Below are positions 61,378-64,000 of a DNA stretch of 64,000 nt, one piece after another; positions within the stretch are counted from its first letter, which is position 1; each line of letters begins with the position of its first letter. Under the pieces are notes generated by a model. That model had not been told where the DNA came from, ran no database searches, and worked only from the letters and a program-made list of their open reading frames with translations. Made by a program: the position numbers and the translations under genes. The DNA is from Pedobacter steynii (GTDB lineage Bacteria > Bacteroidota > Bacteroidia > Sphingobacteriales > Sphingobacteriaceae): contig NZ_FNGY01000005.1 in NCBI RefSeq assembly GCF_900103665.1, positions 156,641 to 220,640 of the forward strand, written 5' to 3'.

Positions 61378-63339
61378 ATGTTCACAAAACTGGAAATTGT
61401 ATCCCGCTGGATCATCTTTACGATTGATATTTGTCTGAGCTTATTTGCTTTGTTGTTTGCGGTTATTTTGCAGCACAACTTTATCATTGATAAAATTAAT
61501 TTTGTAGCTTTCTACAAATCTGTTTTATTGGTAATTGCAGTTAACTCTTTGGTGTTCTATAGTGTGAAAACCTTCGCTGGAATTGTTAGATATACTTCAG
61601 CTCAGGACTCTTTTAGAATTCTATTTTCTGTAATTCTTAGCTCTCTGGCCTTATTCTTTATTAATGCGCTGATTATTGTGGTCAGTGGCGTACCGGTAGT
61701 GAGCAATGTTGCAATTGTAATCTATACATTGTTTAGCTTTTTAATGTTGATTACGTATAGAATTATTGTTAAATACTTCTTTATGTACCTCAAAAATGCG
61801 AAACTCGACAAAATCAGAGTGATTATCTACGGTGCAGGGGAGGCTGGTGTTGCCACAAAAAGAACCTTTGATCATGATGCGAAAGTAAACAAAACGATTA
61901 TCGCATTTGTAGATGATGACTTAAGAAAGGTTGGTAAGACCATTGATGGTGTTAAAATTTTAGATGCTAGCCAATTAGAACATCTTATTATAAAACATGA
62001 AGTTGATGAAATTATATTCGCTTCTTATACTATCCCATCGGATCGTAAAAACCAGGTTGTTGATGTCTGTTTGGAAAATAATGTTAAAATATTAAATATT
62101 CCTTCTCCCGATGTATGGGCTAGAGGACAGGTAACTACCGCTCAAATTCAAAATTTAAATATTGAGGATCTATTAAATAGAAAAACAATTCAAATTGATA
62201 TTGATGGGATCCAGAGTCAATTAAAAGATAAAAGAATTTTAATTACCGGAGCAGCCGGTTCAATTGGAAGTGAAATTGTAAGGCAACTCTTGAAGTTCGA
62301 GACCGGGTTAATTATTCTTTGTGATCAAAGCGAAACGGCGTTACATAATATCTATTTAGAGTTGGAAGAATCTCATGCTAATACAAACTTTCATGCTTTT
62401 ATAGGTGATGTAAAGGATGAAAAAAGAATGGAATTTCTTTTCGAAACGTATAAGCCACATTATGTTTATCATGCCGCAGCATATAAGCATGTCCCTTTGA
62501 TGGAGGATAATCCAGCTGAGGCTATCAAAACAAATGTGATGGGAACCAAAACCATTGCAGATAAGTCGGTAAAGCACGGTGTTCAGAAATTCGTAATGAT
62601 TTCTACGGACAAAGCAGTGAACCCAACCAATGTAATGGGAGCTTCAAAAAGAATTGCGGAAATCTACGTGCAATCTTTAAATAATTCTTTACACAATACC
62701 CAACATGTTTTTAGCAATGGTTTAAGCTATATAAACGATTTAAATGTTAAGCCAATAACGAAATTCATTACCACCCGTTTTGGAAATGTTTTAGGATCCA
62801 ATGGGTCTGTCATTCCGAGATTTAAACAACAGATTGAAAAAGGGGGACCTGTTACGGTAACACATCCAGAAATTACTCGCTATTTTATGACGATTCCTGA
62901 AGCCTGCCGCTTGGTACTGGAGGCTGGATGCATGGGCAAGGGAGGGGAGATCTTTGTTTTTGACATGGGGAAATCTGTTAAGATTGTGGAGTTAGCTAAA
63001 AAAATGATTCGTTTAGCTGGATTGGTCCCTAATGAAGACATTAAGATCTCTTATTCAGGTTTGCGTCCTGGAGAGAAATTATTCGAAGAACTGTTGAATG
63101 ACAATGAGAATACGATGCCTACCCATCATGAAAAGATTATGATCGGGCAGGTAAGAGAATATGACTTCAACGACGTTCAGGAGCAACTCGTAAAGTTATT
63201 AAAATACGCTTTGACCGATCATGTGACCAAAGTTGTCCAGCAGATGAAGGTCATCGTTCCAGAATTTAAAAGTAAAAACTCTATCTTCGAAGAGTTAGAT
63301 GTGGCCCGTCAGGAAAATTCTGCAACACCGCATACATAG
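61378..63339 (+). CDS. wbpM: WbpM/PglF-like membrane UDP-GlcNAc 4,6-dehydratase
   Basis: 653 residues. Four N-terminal membrane helices (about residues 10-140), a Rossmann-like domain (VIIYGAGEAGVATKRTF), then the catalytic SDR domain with TGAAGSIG near 290-297, HAAAYKHVPLME and STDKAVNPTNVMGASKRIAE (Met-Lys pair) and RFGNVLGSNGSVIP. This is the full-length WbpM/FlaA1 architecture. It makes UDP-4-keto-6-deoxy-GlcNAc, which the WbpV-like enzyme can reduce. Confidence 0.94.
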   Translation: MFTKLEIVSRWIIFTIDICLSLFALLFAVILQHNFIIDKINFVAFYKSVLLVIAVNSLVFYSVKTFAGIVRYTSAQDSFRILFSVILSSLALFFINALIIVVSGVPVVSNVAIVIYTLFSFLMLITYRIIVKYFFMYLKNAKLDKIRVIIYGAGEAGVATKRTFDHDAKVNKTIIAFVDDDLRKVGKTIDGVKILDASQLEHLIIKHEVDEIIFASYTIPSDRKNQVVDVCLENNVKILNIPSPDVWARGQVTTAQIQNLNIEDLLNRKTIQIDIDGIQSQLKDKRILITGAAGSIGSEIVRQLLKFETGLIILCDQSETALHNIYLELEESHANTNFHAFIGDVKDEKRMEFLFETYKPHYVYHAAAYKHVPLMEDNPAEAIKTNVMGTKTIADKSVKHGVQKFVMISTDKAVNPTNVMGASKRIAEIYVQSLNNSLHNTQHVFSNGLSYINDLNVKPITKFITTRFGNVLGSNGSVIPRFKQQIEKGGPVTVTHPEITRYFMTIPEACRLVLEAGCMGKGGEIFVFDMGKSVKIVELAKKMIRLAGLVPNEDIKISYSGLRPGEKLFEELLNDNENTMPTHHEKIMIGQVREYDFNDVQEQLVKLLKYALTDHVTKVVQQMKVIVPEFKSKNSIFEELDVARQENSATPHT

Positions 63340-63350
63340 ACAAGATCTAC

Positions 63351-64000
63351 ATGAATTTTAAAAAAAAATACTACTTCTGGATAGGAGTCCTGGTTTTTGG
63401 ATGTTTTAACGCAGACGCACAAACGCCCAATGTTAATATACCTTATTCCTACCAGTTTTATCAAAAACTTAATAAATCTGTCTATGATATAGACAGCAGA
63501 TCCCATTCTTCTATTAAAGGATTTTACGCCGATGACTCTTTATTGATACAGCGTTTCGAGGGTTTGATGAAAATGGGGACTGATTCATTGAACAAACGTT
63601 CCTGGGTGAGAAGAAAAATTACGGAGGAACATCTTCTGAACTTCAAAGGAGATGATTATGAGGTGTACGCTGATTTTTTACCTGACCTTCAAATAGGTAG
63701 GGAATTCAATCAAAATACTACTACCTGGCTAAATACCAGGGGTTTTCAAATTGGAGGTAAAATAGGAAAGCAATTCTCTTTTTATACAAATGGCTTTGAA
63801 AACCAAGGTGTTTTTGCGAATTATATGACTGATTTTATTAATACCAATCAAGTCGTTCCAAGCCAGATGACCGGAAAACTGGATAAAAGTACTAAAGATT
63901 GGTCTTATGTAACAGCTTTACTCTCTTATACTCCCAATAAACATTTGAATATTGCCCTCGGTTATGATAAAAACTTTATCGGTGATGGTTATCGTTCTAT
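63351..64000 (+). CDS. wzi: Wzi-like capsule assembly protein (partial, runs off right edge)
   Basis: The ATG at 63351 opens a frame of 216 codons to the edge with no stop. A signal peptide (KKKYYFWIGVLVFGCFNADA) is followed by strands of an outer-membrane barrel, and the motif GYDKNFIGDGYRS near the end is typical of Wzi-family proteins. In known systems Wzi helps attach capsule to the cell surface. It is 11 bp after the wbpM-like gene. Confidence 0.88.
   Translation, partial: MNFKKKYYFWIGVLVFGCFNADAQTPNVNIPYSYQFYQKLNKSVYDIDSRSHSSIKGFYADDSLLIQRFEGLMKMGTDSLNKRSWVRRKITEEHLLNFKGDDYEVYADFLPDLQIGREFNQNTTTWLNTRGFQIGGKIGKQFSFYTNGFENQGVFANYMTDFINTNQVVPSQMTGKLDKSTKDWSYVTALLSYTPNKHLNIALGYDKNFIGDGYRS

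Overview
The window looks like chromosome of a Gram-negative Bacteroidota, most like a Pedobacter-type Sphingobacteriaceae. The basis is: -7 promoter boxes of the TAnnTTTG type upstream of several genes, weak Shine-Dalgarno signals, cleavable signal peptides on outer-membrane-type proteins, a giant MBG/Ig-like surface protein, a DUF4287 gene and Bacteroidota-style sugar genes. The genus is inferred; there is no rRNA or marker gene here. I saw no tRNA, rRNA, CRISPR array, insertion sequence or prophage integrase.

Region 1 (1-9436, minus strand): the first 2218 codons of a giant secreted Ig-like/MBG repeat protein that runs off the left edge, then three paralogous 187-residue tail-collar-domain proteins without signal peptides. 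Upstream of the first and third collar genes lie two tiny related reading frames (7407-7514 and 9116-9268) with conserved leader DNA.

Region 2 (9437-19077, mixed strands): a small HEAGH-motif protein, a LytR-CpsA-Psr (LCP) protein, a nucleotide-sugar dehydrogenase, an outer-membrane-type protein, a KgtP-like transporter, a lipoprotein, a membrane histidine-box hydroxylase, a PhyH-type Fe(II)/2-oxoglutarate dioxygenase preceded by a short cysteine-rich leader ORF (17576-17662), an SDR oxidoreductase and a DUF4287 protein.

Region 3 (19078-64000, all plus strand): one long, tightly packed Wzx/Wzy-type surface polysaccharide cluster. It starts with gmd, a Wza-like SLBB exporter and a Wzz-like chain-length protein. 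It continues with a full legionaminic acid pathway (legB, legC, legH, legI, legG, ptmE, legF, ptmF, ptmA), an acyl-carrier-protein cassette (FkbH-like, ACP, MaoC-like, SDR, GNAT-like, polysaccharide deacetylase, hexapeptide acyltransferase), a candidate glycosyltransferase and a Wzx flippase. Next are two acyltransferases, an epimerase, a GT2, a CDP-6-deoxyhexose branch (rfbF, rfbG, 3,5-epimerase-like, reductase), a second GT2, a Wzy-like polymerase, a GT4, and an acetamidino-forming amidotransferase with its own HisH/HisF. The cluster ends with an L-FucNAc pathway (capE, a cupin, capF, capG), a WbuB-like GT4, and a WbpV/WbpL/WbpM-like initiation module, then the start of a Wzi-like outer-membrane protein at the right edge.

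Taken together, Region 3 predicts a repeat unit of roughly five or six sugars, started on undecaprenyl phosphate by the WbpL-like enzyme with D-FucNAc or D-QuiNAc. It may contain legionaminic acid, an L-FucNAc or L-FucNAm residue and a CDP-derived 6-deoxyhexose, with extra acyl groups. It would be flipped by Wzx, polymerised by Wzy under Wzz control, and exported or held at the surface by the Wza- and Wzi-like proteins. The middle of the cluster (about 31-50 kb) is visibly richer in A+T than Region 1, as is usual for strain-variable sugar genes.
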